Below, piece by piece: positions 15,341 through 23,104 of a stretch of DNA of 64,000 nucleotides; the first letter of the stretch is position 1, and each line of letters begins with the position of its first letter. Made by a program: the position numbers and the translations under genes. Under the pieces are notes generated by a model. The model was not told the origin of the DNA. It made no database searches and worked only from the letters and a program-made list of their open reading frames with translations. This stretch comes from DATAEG01 sp051001975 (GTDB lineage Bacteria; Actinomycetota; Actinomycetes; Mycobacteriales; Jatrophihabitantaceae): assembly GCA_051001975.1 (NCBI GenBank), contig JBPCMU010000076.1, positions 11,404 to 75,403 of the forward strand, given 5' to 3'.

Positions 15341-16171
15341 TCACAGCACGGCCGCCGCTCTGACGGCAGTGCTCAGCGCACCCTCCGGCACCGCCGTGTA
15401 CAGAGCGGTTGTCTCCGGCTTGGTGTGTCCCAGCAACGTCTGGACCGCTCTGAGATCCCGCTCCGCCGCGTAGGCGGTGGACGCGAACCTGTGCCGCAGC
15501 ATATGTGCGGTCACCCCGGGCCCCAGCTGCGCGGACATCAGTTTTCCGACATGTGCCGGCGTCATCGGTGTGTCCGGCTGCGTTGGCCTCGGGAACAGCC
15601 AGCCGGCCGGTCTACCGGCGATCGCCTGAGCGACGATCGGCGGCAAGGGAACTACCCGCACCCGGTCACCCTTGCCACGCACCCGCAGCGCACCGGCGCT
15701 GATGTCATCGGTATGGACCTTCGCGATCTCACACCGGCGCAGACCGCACACGGCCGCCAGCAAGATCATCAGCCTCAGTCGGCTACCCGACCCGGCCAAC
15801 GCAAACCTGATCCGCTCATCCGGCGCGGGCCGAGGAACGCCAATGCTGGCCGGCACTCCCGGCAATGTAATCGTTGGATCGGCCTCACACCGTCCGGTCA
15901 AGACCGCCCACCGGTAGAAGCCTCGGATCGTGGTGCGAAACGACCGGCGCGTCTCCGCACGCCAGCTCCTCGAAGCCAGCCAGGACACCAGGACGGCAGG
16001 TGTCACCTCCCACGGAGTCACCGTGGAAAGATCTCGTGCCAACCTCGCGAGCTGGAGACGCCTCAGATCGATCGTCGTCTCCGGACGTCCACCTGCTCGC
16101 ATGAAGTCTGACCACTCCGCGATCGCCTCGACCCAACGCTCAGGCACCGACCACCGCTCCGGGCCGCTCAC
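15341..16171 (-). CDS. Tyrosine recombinase (integrase)
   Basis: This 276-residue protein has a core-binding N-terminal domain (~10-95) and a catalytic domain with all expected residues: Arg in CGLRRCEIAK, Lys in the RGKGDRVR hairpin, AHMLRHRF (His-x2-Arg), LLGHTKPETT (His) and the nucleophilic Tyr in ALYTAV. It is short, as in XerC/D-like integrases of actinobacterial elements. It lies 0.84 kb from the tRNA-Arg attachment site and is the likely integrase of the element. The upstream neighbour's 3' end overlaps its start by 4 bp. Confidence 0.85.
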   Translation of the reverse strand: MSGPERWSVPERWVEAIAEWSDFMRAGGRPETTIDLRRLQLARLARDLSTVTPWEVTPAVLVSWLASRSWRAETRRSFRTTIRGFYRWAVLTGRCEADPTITLPGVPASIGVPRPAPDERIRFALAGSGSRLRLMILLAAVCGLRRCEIAKVHTDDISAGALRVRGKGDRVRVVPLPPIVAQAIAGRPAGWLFPRPTQPDTPMTPAHVGKLMSAQLGPGVTAHMLRHRFASTAYAAERDLRAVQTLLGHTKPETTALYTAVPEGALSTAVRAAAVL

Positions 16172-16512
16172 GCCCTGCGCCCCTCGAGGTCGAAATCGAA
16201 CCCCGTGATGATCTCCAGCCGGTCCGCAGCGTCAAGCAACGCCGCGGCGAACAGGCGCGCCTCGACAGCGGTGAGCGCGAGACCAGCCACCTGGATGCAC
16301 GCCGGCTCGCCCGGCCCTCCTTCCGGGTTGCCGACCGTTTCGCACCGAGCAACCTCCACCTCGACGACCCGGCCCCCGTCCAGCTGCCGCTCAACCGCGC
16401 CAATCACCAGCTGATGCGTGCGCAGCACCGAACCGTCGAACTCACGGCACAGGTAGTCGTCCAAGTCGTGCCTGTCGTCCAGGTCGCACCAGTCGGGGCA
16501 CGCAGGCACCAT
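16168..16512 (-). CDS. DUF6907-type protein
   Basis: I start this 114-residue protein at ATG 16512; the frame is open further upstream but reads out of character. The start ACPDWCDLDDRHDLDD resembles the Cys/His opening of DUF6907 proteins, and the end (VAGLALTAVEARLFAAALLDAADRL) is the usual helix. Members are frequent in actinobacterial elements, with no assigned function. The stop overlaps the integrase start (16168-16171), so the two are likely coupled. Confidence 0.65.
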   Translation of the reverse strand: MVPACPDWCDLDDRHDLDDYLCREFDGSVLRTHQLVIGAVERQLDGGRVVEVEVARCETVGNPEGGPGEPACIQVAGLALTAVEARLFAAALLDAADRLEIITGFDFDLEGRRA

Positions 16513-16559
16513 GAACCCGCCGTGTGAGCTGGTCAGCAGACCGTTCGACACCCTGCGGC

Positions 16560-16856
16560 TCACGAGGTCACGCACTCGGCCGCGTGAGCCAGCTCGAGCA
16601 GCGCGCCTGGGTGACACCGTCCCCGCCCCCGCGTCCAACTCGATCGCGTCGAACCGCTCCAATGCAGGCTCGACGAGGGTTGCCCCGGACCGCTCGTAGG
16701 GCTGAACTCGGCGACCATCGAGACCGTCGTCCCCGCCAGCCGACGCCAAGTGATCGATGCCTCGTTCAGATCGTGCTCCGTCGCCCACGCCGGCGGATCC
16801 CACCCGTTGATGCGGTGAATCTTCGCGGCGCTGCGGTGGATCGTGGTGCTGTTCAT
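16560..16856 (-). pseudogene. Small element gene with compensating frameshifts
   Basis: From ATG 16856 the frame reads MNSTTIHRSAAKIHRING and on to MVAEFSP. Near 16700 the sensible sequence moves to another frame (YERSGATLVEPALERFDAIEL), then near 16610 it appears to return (GALLELAHAAECV, stop at 16560). Two indels in a ~98-codon gene suggest decay. The call rests on reading continuity by eye. Confidence 0.4.
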
Positions 16857-16890
16857 GGATGGGCTCCCTCGTAGAGTTGATCTTGCTCTG

Positions 16891-17003
16891 GGCAACGCTG
16901 GGGCAACGGCAGGGCAGCAAACAGCCAGCTTCGGCCAACGCTGCCAACGCGTGGAGGTACCGCAAATTGGGAGGTCCACGCCCTACCGGTGTCAGCCAAC
17001 GCC
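16891..17003 (+). repeat. Five short repeats, candidate integrase arm-type sites
   Basis: The motif G(G/C)CAACGC or a near form occurs at 16891-16899, 16902-16910, 16934-16942, 16943-16951 and 16995-17003, all in the same orientation and just inside the tRNA-derived core. Tyrosine integrases of the lambda type bind short arm sites beside the crossover core. The stretch contains no other convincing gene, which fits an attachment region. Confidence 0.5.
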
Positions 17004-17010
17004 GGATGAT

Positions 17011-17059
17011 CCGCCCTCCGGAGGCGGTGGCGCAGGTTCGAATCCTGCCGGGGGCACCA
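17011..17059 (+). other. Right attachment site: 3' part of tRNA-Arg(CCG)
   Basis: The sequence folds as the 3' part of a tRNA. An anticodon stem CCGCC/GGCGG (17011-17015, 17023-17027) closes the loop CTCCGGA with anticodon CCG. A T arm GCAGG-TTCGAAT-CCTGC (17032-17048) is followed by acceptor strand CGGGGGC, discriminator A and encoded CCA ending at 17059. Upstream bases do not form a D arm or the matching 5' acceptor strand, so this is a partial tRNA, as left at one end of an element integrated in the 3' end of a tRNA gene. The intact gene should lie left of the window. Confidence 0.8.
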
Positions 17060-17184
17060 CCCTGCAGGTCCCAGATGCCGGAGCCCGAAGCCGTTTCTGG
17101 GCGTGCTCCAGCATCGCGATTTTCGGCCGCGGGTATTCAACGGGCACACATGCGGATCGAGTCTTGCGCTGGAGCCGACGCACG

Positions 17185-17589
17185 ATGATTGTTGACCGAA
17201 CGTGCATTCTTGAATCTGTGGGACGTACTCGCGGCTTCGATCAGGATGTGGTTCTCGACCGCGCGGCCGGCCTGTTCTCGCGCAACGGATACGAAGGCAC
17301 CAGCATTGATGACATCGTCACCGCGGCCGGCTTGCACCGCGGCAGCTTGTACGCCACCTTCGGCAGCAAACGCGGGCTGTTTCGCGATGCAATGCGTCGC
17401 GCGGTCGATCAACGCTCCGATCACGCCGTCGACCTGGTCCTGGTCGCCCTGCTCGAACTCGCCCCGCGTGACCGCGAAATCCGCGGGGACTGCCGTCGCG
17501 CATACGCGGCGCTCTTCGCCGGCGAACCCGCCCGTCTCAGCGCCCGCCTCCTCGCCCGCGCCGGCATCACCACAGGAAAGGAACCGTGA
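17185..17589 (+). CDS. Short TetR/AcrR-family regulator
   Basis: This 134-residue protein starts at ATG 17185. Residues ~15-65 form a standard TetR helix-turn-helix (LDRAAGLFSRNGYEGTSIDDI, GLHRGSLYATFGSKRGLF). Only about 70 residues follow, while the family usually has ~130 more, so the ligand-binding domain is shortened. Gene remnants directly downstream suggest that this stretch of chromosome beside the att site has lost sequence. DNA binding may be retained. Confidence 0.7.
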   Translation: MIVDRTCILESVGRTRGFDQDVVLDRAAGLFSRNGYEGTSIDDIVTAAGLHRGSLYATFGSKRGLFRDAMRRAVDQRSDHAVDLVLVALLELAPRDREIRGDCRRAYAALFAGEPARLSARLLARAGITTGKEP

Positions 17590-17761
17590 TGACAACAACC
17601 GGCACCTTTCACGCGACGGCGAACGTCAGTTCTGGAACGTGGACGGATTCGACAACGTCATCGTTATCGAACTGACCGGCGAGGACTATCAACGTCTCGT
17701 GGTCAGCGTCGACGAACCGCGGGAACTCGTCGATTCCATCAACGCCGCGACAACCGCCTGA
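17589..17761 (+). pseudogene. Remnants of one or two small genes downstream of the TetR gene
   Basis: A ribosome binding site (GAAAGGA) precedes ATG 17589, which opens a 28-residue frame starting MTTTGTFHATANV, like the beginning of a DUF3224-type protein, then stops at 17675. In another frame VIVIELTGEDYQRLVVSVDEP...LVDSINAA runs to 17761 and resembles the C-terminus of a larger protein. Neither is complete, so I read them as leftovers of deletion. Confidence 0.35.
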
Positions 17762-17849
17762 CCATCTGGCCCGGTCAGATCGCCTGCTGGTCGCGGGATC
17801 GTCGAGCTGGGTCACGCGAGCGTCCTCGATCCTCGAGGTACGTGACGGG

Positions 17850-18323
17850 TCAGGCGGCGAGCAGGTAGCACCCCAACGCGACCAGCGCCGCGGCCTTCAG
17901 GGTTTCCAGCACGATGTAAGCGTGATGCGTCTGCGATCGCGCCGAATCGGCGCCAGGTGCGGCGGCGAGCACTTGGTCGGAGCGCCGGTTGAGCCTGGGC
18001 CGCACTGCGACGAGCTGGATGACCAGTAGGGCACCGGTGACGCCGGCCAGACTGGTGATCGTCGCCGATTGCGGGTCGATGATCAGACAGACGACGATCA
18101 CGATGGCCCAACCGACTTCGACGATATTGAGGGCGCGGAACACGATCCGGCCTATCGCCAGCCCGACCCGTAGCTCCAGGCCGGGGGCGCGGAACTTCAG
18201 CGGCGCTTCCAGGAACGAGATCGCGGCCACCATGCCCAGCCATAGCAACGTCGCCGCGATCGCGATCCGGACCGCGACATCAGTCAACGGTTCGGCCGTA
18301 CCGGAGCGAGATGAGCCACGCAC
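17850..18323 (-). CDS. Small integral membrane protein
   Basis: This protein of up to 157 residues has about four hydrophobic helices (near 20-40, 55-80, 85-105 and 135-155). It is read from GTG 18323; a TTG at 18287 that overlaps the upstream stop (TTGA) is an equally good start and gives an N-terminus closer to the first helix. It is the third gene of the ferredoxin-regulator operon. I do not recognise the family. Confidence 0.6.
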   Translation of the reverse strand: MRGSSRSGTAEPLTDVAVRIAIAATLLWLGMVAAISFLEAPLKFRAPGLELRVGLAIGRIVFRALNIVEVGWAIVIVVCLIIDPQSATITSLAGVTGALLVIQLVAVRPRLNRRSDQVLAAAPGADSARSQTHHAYIVLETLKAAALVALGCYLLAA

Positions 18324-19081
18324 AAGTCAGGCTCGGCGAAGGGTTCGAGCCGATCGACGGTGACCGGGCCCTTCAGTGCGGCGAGTGTGCCTTGCATCAG
18401 GCCCAGGTGCAGGCAGCAGATCGTGTCGCGGTAGCCCCGCCCTTCCCCCCAGTCACCGGCTTGCTTCGCGGAACCGGTGCCGGTGACGAGGCCGAGGAAG
18501 GGACAGTGCCGTAGCCGGATCGTGGTGTCCCGCCGCCCGGTGGGCGGTTCCGGGCCGAAACCGAGGTCGCCGAGGATCTGGGTCAGGTGGGCCAGCGCTT
18601 CACCCCTTTTCGGGCGTACCGAATGGGACCGAACAGCCGTGGCGGGGTCGAGCAGCCGCTCACCCCAGTCGCGGCCGATTTCGGTGGCTGCGGCGGACGG
18701 GTCGGAGCTGCTGGCAGCCAGATGGCTGGTGAGCATGCTGGCAAGCAGCCGGTAATTCGTCGGCCCGTCGGGGTCCATTCGATGCGTCACCCCGAACAGG
18801 ACCGGCGGGCGCCCCGGCCCGGCGGTGTCACCGAGCAGTTGCTCGACCTGCCCGGCGCGCTGCAGCGCTCCGAGGTGGAAGCGCACCGTGTTGGCGTGCA
18901 CTCCGAGCTCCTCGGCGAGGCTGCGGATGGTGCGCGGCTGGCGTGCGGCGCGCAGCAGGTCCATCAGGAGTTCGCGCCGGCCGGGCTGGGCGTGGTCGCC
19001 GCGTCCCGCATCGGTCAGATCATCCCGAGACCGAGCGGCTTCGGCCGGGAAGCGGGTAGCCGAAGCGGCACCGGCCATCAT
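18284..19081 (-). CDS. HTH regulator with cysteine-rich C-terminus (SufR-like)
   Basis: This 265-residue protein has an ArsR-type winged helix at ~45-95 (RTIRSLAEELGVHANTVRFH). Its C-terminal domain holds Cys in HCPF, ICC and DLC positions, spaced as in SufR-like regulators that carry an iron-sulfur cluster. The gene starts at ATG 19081, overlapping the ferredoxin stop, so it is coupled to fdxA. A palindrome lies just upstream of fdxA. The simplest reading is autoregulation of the ferredoxin operon and perhaps of the divergent DUF2249 gene by redox or NO state; this is inference. Confidence 0.75.
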   Translation of the reverse strand: MMAGAASATRFPAEAARSRDDLTDAGRGDHAQPGRRELLMDLLRAARQPRTIRSLAEELGVHANTVRFHLGALQRAGQVEQLLGDTAGPGRPPVLFGVTHRMDPDGPTNYRLLASMLTSHLAASSSDPSAAATEIGRDWGERLLDPATAVRSHSVRPKRGEALAHLTQILGDLGFGPEPPTGRRDTTIRLRHCPFLGLVTGTGSAKQAGDWGEGRGYRDTICCLHLGLMQGTLAALKGPVTVDRLEPFAEPDLCVAHLAPVRPNR

Positions 19082-19434
19082 TTCCCGCTCCGCTCACCCT
19101 GCGGCGGTAGCGCTGTCACCAGAGGCGTATCGACGGTGAGGGGGCCGAGCTTGCCGGCCCCGCCCGGCGAGTCCAGGGAGCGCGACTGACCGGGCAGCGT
19201 GTCGGTGAAGAACCGTGCGTTGTCTTCCAGATAAGGACCCAGGGCCTCCGGCAAGTCGTCCTCGTAGTAGATCGCCTCCACGGGGCAGACCGGTTCGCAG
19301 GCACCGCAGTCCACGCACTCATCCGGATGGATGTAGAGAGTCCGGCCGCCCTCGTAGATGCAGTCGACGGGACACTCCTCCACGCAGGCACGGTCTTTGA
19401 CGTCCACGCACGGAAGGCCGATCACATAGGTCAT
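19078..19434 (-). CDS. fdxA: 7Fe-8S ferredoxin FdxA
   Basis: This 118-residue protein is very close to mycobacterial FdxA. It begins MTYVIGLPCVDVKDRACVEE, followed by CPVDCIYEGG and CVDCGACEPVCPVEAIYYEDD, giving the Cys set for a 3Fe-4S and a 4Fe-4S cluster. The tail ends in a GPLTVDTPLV-type segment shared with that group. It transfers electrons at low potential, for example to cytochromes P450 or under hypoxia/NO stress. It is first in an operon with an Fe-S-type regulator and a membrane protein. Confidence 0.92.
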   Translation of the reverse strand: MTYVIGLPCVDVKDRACVEECPVDCIYEGGRTLYIHPDECVDCGACEPVCPVEAIYYEDDLPEALGPYLEDNARFFTDTLPGQSRSLDSPGGAGKLGPLTVDTPLVTALPPQGERSGK

Positions 19435-19442
19435 GCCGATAC

Positions 19443-19465
19443 TTTACACAATTCCTCATTGTAAG
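19443..19465. promoter_or_regulatory. Operator-like palindrome between fdxA and the DUF2249 gene
   Basis: ACAAT (19448-19452) and ATTGT (19458-19462) form a perfect inverted repeat with a 5-bp centre, extended on the outside by TTAC and GTAA. It is AT-rich and occupies the centre of the 45-bp divergent gap, so one dimeric regulator could control both directions. The regulator encoded two genes away is the natural candidate. Confidence 0.5.
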
Positions 19466-19479
19466 AATAGGATCGAAGC

Positions 19480-20154
19480 ATGAATCAGCACACCGGCCCG
19501 ACCGACACTCCTCCTGCTGCCGGGGGCGGTGCCGAGCTGGACGTGCGAGAGGTCCCCAAACCGCAGCGGCACCCGTTGATCTTCACCCGTTTCAGCTCCC
19601 TCAACGTCGGTGAGTCGTTCGTGCTGGTGAACTCGCACGATCCGAAACACCTGCGCCAGGAATTCGATCGCGACCATCCCGGCGCCTACGACTGGACCTA
19701 TCTGCCCGACGGCGACGCCCGGCTGTACCGGATCCTGATCACCCGCCGGGTGGCGACCGACCTGCCTCGCGTGGTTGCCGACACGACCACACTGCACATG
19801 GCACACGAGCCTGACGCCGGTGGGGCGGTGTGGCGACTGGAGCCGGCGGCCCGCCAGCTGGACGCCAACGTGATCCGGCTACGGCCTAACGGGCAGATCG
19901 AGACGCATCTTGGGCCCGACCTCGACGTGCTGCTGCACGTGCTGGCCGGCTCCGGGCAGATCGTCACCGCGACCGACCCGGTGCCCCTCCGGTCCGGTGC
20001 GGTGGTGTGGCTGCCCCGCCGCTCCCAACGAGCCATCGTCGCCGGCCCGGACGGGCTGACCTACCTCTCGGTCCACCCACGCCGACCGGGGCTGAGTATC
20101 TCCACTGCCGGCACCGGCCCGGGCGACAGCGGCGAAGGCGCGCAGTCCCGCTAG
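19480..20154 (+). CDS. DUF2249 domain-cupin fusion protein
   Basis: This 224-residue protein has an N-terminal DUF2249 domain (~20-90: LDVREVPKPQRHPLIFTRF, LVNSHDPKHLRQEF, WTYLPDG) and a C-terminal cupin barrel (~110-210: PNGQIETHLGPDLDVLLHVL with metal-ligand-like His and Asp, then LRSGAVVWLPR). DUF2249 proteins occur near nitric oxide and anaerobic respiration genes. Divergence from the fdxA-regulator operon across a shared palindrome suggests joint control. The biochemical role is unknown. Confidence 0.8.
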   Translation: MNQHTGPTDTPPAAGGGAELDVREVPKPQRHPLIFTRFSSLNVGESFVLVNSHDPKHLRQEFDRDHPGAYDWTYLPDGDARLYRILITRRVATDLPRVVADTTTLHMAHEPDAGGAVWRLEPAARQLDANVIRLRPNGQIETHLGPDLDVLLHVLAGSGQIVTATDPVPLRSGAVVWLPRRSQRAIVAGPDGLTYLSVHPRRPGLSISTAGTGPGDSGEGAQSR

Positions 20155-20176
20155 CGCATCCGTACGGCGCCGCTGC

Positions 20177-21100
20177 TCAGCGATGCGTGAGCCAGGTGAG
20201 GATGCCATTGGCGACCGACTGGGCGATCCGCTGTCGGCCGGCCGCAGTCGACTGCTTTGCCGCGTCGCCCGCGTTGCGCATGTTGCCGAGCTCCAGGAAC
20301 GTCGACGGGACGGTGGCGAGATTCAGCGCGCCGAAGTCCTCGCGCGGGTAGTAGCCGTTCCGGCCGAGGTAGGTGGACGTCGTGAAGCCCGACGAGGCGA
20401 GCACCGAGTCGTGCAGATCGACGGTGAGCGAGTGCGATAACGCGGCCACCTTCGCGCCGGCCGGTGGTCGGGAATCCTCGCAGATGTGAAAGCCGTGCCC
20501 GGCGCCGCTCGCGGTGCCGTCGGCATGGATGCTGATCACGGCGGCCACGCCGGGCCGGTTACCGATCACGGCCCGGGTGGTGATGCATGGCCCGGCGCTG
20601 GTGTCGTTCGGGCGGGTCATCACGACCTTGACGCCGTGTGCGTTCAGGATGGTCCGGATCCGCACCGAGACATCCCAGTTGAACGCGTGCTCCGGGTAGC
20701 CCGCGTTCGTGTTGGTACCGGTGGTGTCGCAGAAGTTGGTGTGCCCGTAGCCGACGTTCACCCGGTGCGACACGGCCGGGTTGTTGGCGTTGTCCGCGTT
20801 GTGGCCAGGATTGAGCACGATCGTCGTGCCGGCGATATCGGGTTGCTTCGTGGACGGGGGTGGGCTCGATCGCCGGCTGCGGCTCGATGCGGTGGAAGAG
20901 CGACTGGTCGAAGGCGTGGCGCTGGAGGATGAAGGGACGGTGCTCGACGACGAGGTCAGCGCCGGACTCGATGACTCGGAGGGCCGTCCCGGCGCCGCGC
21001 CACTGGTACACGCCGCGATGCCCAAAGTCAGGGCAATCGCGAGCGTCCAGCACCTTCCTCGCGCGCCGGTATTGCGGCCGGGGGCTCGGTGCGCTGCCAT
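20177..21100 (-). CDS. Lipoprotein N-acetylmuramoyl-L-alanine amidase (Amidase_3)
   Basis: This 307-residue protein begins with a basic/hydrophobic signal peptide and a lipobox-like GIAACTS (Cys near 31), followed by ~50 Ser/Pro-rich linker residues. The Amidase_3 domain follows: VLNPGHNADN with a zinc-binding His, a glutamate in YPEHAFNWDV, VISIHADG (second His), and TFLELGNMRN with the catalytic Glu. It resembles mycobacterial Rv3717/Ami1, which cleaves the lactyl-alanine bond of peptidoglycan. A divergent transporter follows. Confidence 0.85.
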   Translation of the reverse strand: MAAHRAPGRNTGARGRCWTLAIALTLGIAACTSGAAPGRPSESSSPALTSSSSTVPSSSSATPSTSRSSTASSRSRRSSPPPSTKQPDIAGTTIVLNPGHNADNANNPAVSHRVNVGYGHTNFCDTTGTNTNAGYPEHAFNWDVSVRIRTILNAHGVKVVMTRPNDTSAGPCITTRAVIGNRPGVAAVISIHADGTASGAGHGFHICEDSRPPAGAKVAALSHSLTVDLHDSVLASSGFTTSTYLGRNGYYPREDFGALNLATVPSTFLELGNMRNAGDAAKQSTAAGRQRIAQSVANGILTWLTHR

Positions 21101-21231
21101 CCGCCCAGTCTCGCAGAGGTGGCACCGGTAATCGGGATCTGCACATCCCTGAGGAGAGACGGGCGCGGCCGCGCCGGCTGGCCGATAATCGGCCTGTGGT
21201 CACCATCTCGCGGACCTGCGCAGGCTGACCG

Positions 21232-22128
21232 ATGGTCTTCATCATCGGCGTGGCCGCTGCGCTCGCCTTGGGCATTGGGTACGTGCTGCAGCAGCGCGTC
21301 GCCGCGACCGTTCCGCTGACCGAACTGCTCCGGCTCCGATTGCTGCTGCACCTGATGCACCGCCCGCTGTGGTGGTTGGGCATCGGCTGCATGGTCATCG
21401 GCGAGCTGCTCGCCGGGCTGGCCCTGCACTTCGGCACGGTGACCGTCGTCGAACCGCTGCTGTCGACGAGCCTGCTGTTCGCCCTTGCCTTCGCCGCGCT
21501 ACTTGTACGTGGCCGGCTGCGGTGGCAGGAGATCTGCGGCTCGGTGCTGCTCTCCGGCGCGCTCGGCGTCTTCATCGCGTTCAGCAACCCGCGCACGTCA
21601 GCAACCCCGGCACCGAATGACGCGGTGCTCACCCTTGCCGTCTGCTCGGTGATCGGCGTGGTCGCAGTCCTGGTCATGCTGGGTCGCCGCAGCGGGCTGG
21701 TCCGCGAGTCGGTCCTTCTCGCCACCGGCGCGGGTCTGCTCTACGGACTACAGGACGCCTCGACGCGGGCCGCGCTGCAACTTGTCCAGCACCAAGGCAT
21801 CCGGTCCGCGTTCCTCAGCCTGTGGCCATACATCGTGATCGGAGCGGGAGTGATCGGCGTGCTGCTGTCGCAGAGCGCGTTCAAGGCGGCCCGGCTGGAC
21901 TACTCGCTGCCGCCCATCGCGGCAGCCGAGCCGATCGCCGGTATCGCACTCGGCGTCAGCTTGCTCGGCGACGTGGTCTCGGTGAGCATCCCGGGCCTGG
22001 CCGTCGAGTCCGCGTGCCTGGCCGCCATGCTGGCCGGCGTCGCGCTGATCGGGCGATCGACCAACCTGGCGGCCAGTTGCCACGTCGCAGTCAGCCCTGC
22101 TCCCGCATCGCCCGCAGACCCTGCTTGA
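21232..22128 (+). CDS. DMT-superfamily membrane transporter
   Basis: This 298-residue protein has about nine or ten hydrophobic helices and the internal two-fold organisation of EamA/NIPA-like transporters (FIIGVAAALALGIGYVLQQ start; a repeat-like second half at ~155-275). The substrate is not evident. It converges on hpnH, overlapping its 3' end by about 38 bp, so it is not part of the hopanoid operon. Confidence 0.75.
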   Translation: MVFIIGVAAALALGIGYVLQQRVAATVPLTELLRLRLLLHLMHRPLWWLGIGCMVIGELLAGLALHFGTVTVVEPLLSTSLLFALAFAALLVRGRLRWQEICGSVLLSGALGVFIAFSNPRTSATPAPNDAVLTLAVCSVIGVVAVLVMLGRRSGLVRESVLLATGAGLLYGLQDASTRAALQLVQHQGIRSAFLSLWPYIVIGAGVIGVLLSQSAFKAARLDYSLPPIAAAEPIAGIALGVSLLGDVVSVSIPGLAVESACLAAMLAGVALIGRSTNLAASCHVAVSPAPASPADPA

Positions 22129-23104
22129 GTGAACCCATCGTGGCCAGCACGGCGGTCGGCTCGTACCCGCAGTGCGCCATGCAGTTGTTGCACCGCTCGT
22201 CCTTGCCGCGGCCGTACTTGTCCCAGTCGGTCGTCTCGAGGAGTTCCTTGTACGTTTTGGCGTAGCCGTCGGCCATCAGGTAGCAGGGCTTCTGCCAGCC
22301 GAGCAGCGAGTAGGACGGGATGCCCCACGCGGTGCACTGGAAGTCGGTCTTGCCTTCGAGGAAGTCGAGGAACAGCGGCGAGTGGTTCAACCGCCAGCGC
22401 TTGCGGTTGCCGCCGGCGAACGCCTTCGAGAACAGTTCGCGGGTCTCGGTCACGCCGAGGAAGTGGTCCTGGTCGGGCGCCTTCTCGTAGGCGTAGGCCG
22501 GCGAGAGCATCATGCTGTCGACCTTGACCTCGTCGTTCAGGAAGTTCATCACGTCGATGATCGTCTGCGGGGTGTCGGTGTTGAAGAACGTCGAATTGGT
22601 GGTGACCCGGAAGCCCTTCTCCTTCAGGAACTTGATGGCTGCGACCGCCTCGTCGAAAACGCCCTCCTTGGCGACCGACTCGTCGTGGCGGGCCTGCAGC
22701 CCGTCCACGTGGATGGCGAAGGAGAAGTACGGCGACGGCATGAAGTTGAACTTGTCCCAGCGCTTGCGCACCAGCTCTGCGTTGGTGCAGAGGTAGACGT
22801 ACTTCTTGCGCTTGACGAGCTCGTTCACCATCTCGTCGATCTGCGGATGCATCAACGGCTCACCGCCGGCGATCGACACCATCGGCGCACCGGATTCGAG
22901 GATCGCGTTCACCGCGCGGTCGACGGGCATCCGCTGCCGCAACAGGTCGTGCGGCTGCTGGATCTTGCCGCAGCCGTTGCATTTCAGGTTGCAGGCGAAG
23001 AGCGGTTCGAGCTCGACGATCAAAGGGAACTTCTCGACGCGGCGCACCTTCTTGGAGAACAGGTACCAACCGATACGTGCGCCTTGGCGAAGTGGGATAG
23101 CCAT
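22091..23104 (-). CDS. hpnH: HpnH, radical SAM adenosyl-hopene transferase
   Basis: This 337-residue protein has the radical SAM triad C38-x3-C42-x2-C45 (FACNLKCNGC), the GGEPLMHPQ motif near 97, and a C-terminal CNNCMAHCGYEP cluster region. HpnH joins the 5'-deoxyadenosyl radical to diploptene (hopene), the first step of side-chain extension. The start ATG at 23104 touches the stop of the upstream hpnG-ispH gene, so the two are coupled. It is the last gene of the seven-gene hopanoid operon. Confidence 0.93.
   Translation of the reverse strand: MAIPLRQGARIGWYLFSKKVRRVEKFPLIVELEPLFACNLKCNGCGKIQQPHDLLRQRMPVDRAVNAILESGAPMVSIAGGEPLMHPQIDEMVNELVKRKKYVYLCTNAELVRKRWDKFNFMPSPYFSFAIHVDGLQARHDESVAKEGVFDEAVAAIKFLKEKGFRVTTNSTFFNTDTPQTIIDVMNFLNDEVKVDSMMLSPAYAYEKAPDQDHFLGVTETRELFSKAFAGGNRKRWRLNHSPLFLDFLEGKTDFQCTAWGIPSYSLLGWQKPCYLMADGYAKTYKELLETTDWDKYGRGKDERCNNCMAHCGYEPTAVLATMGSLKQGLRAMREQG

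Larger units (their letters stand above)
1..17059. mobile_element. Integrated phage-like element, right part, inserted in tRNA-Arg(CCG)
   Basis: The stretch up to 17059 behaves as one accessory element. It holds excisionase-like and initiator-like genes, a RecT-like protein, a tape measure protein, toxin-antitoxin and SIR2 cargo, two tyrosine recombinases and, at its right edge, the 3' part of a tRNA-Arg gene without its 5' half. A plus-strand 3' fragment on the right implies that the intact tRNA and the left junction lie before position 1. Phage head, portal and terminase genes are not present in this part. The element could be a decayed prophage, a phage satellite or an integrative plasmid; the visible part does not decide between them. 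Confidence 0.75.

Noticed and set aside
1..17059. Complete prophage
   Set aside because: No terminase, portal, capsid, other tail or lysis gene is seen; a lone tape measure gene is not enough to call a complete phage.
16853..17149. Minus-strand frame with PRQDSNLRH
   Set aside because: This phrase is the classic false translation of the 3' end of a tRNA; the DNA is the tRNA-Arg attachment site.
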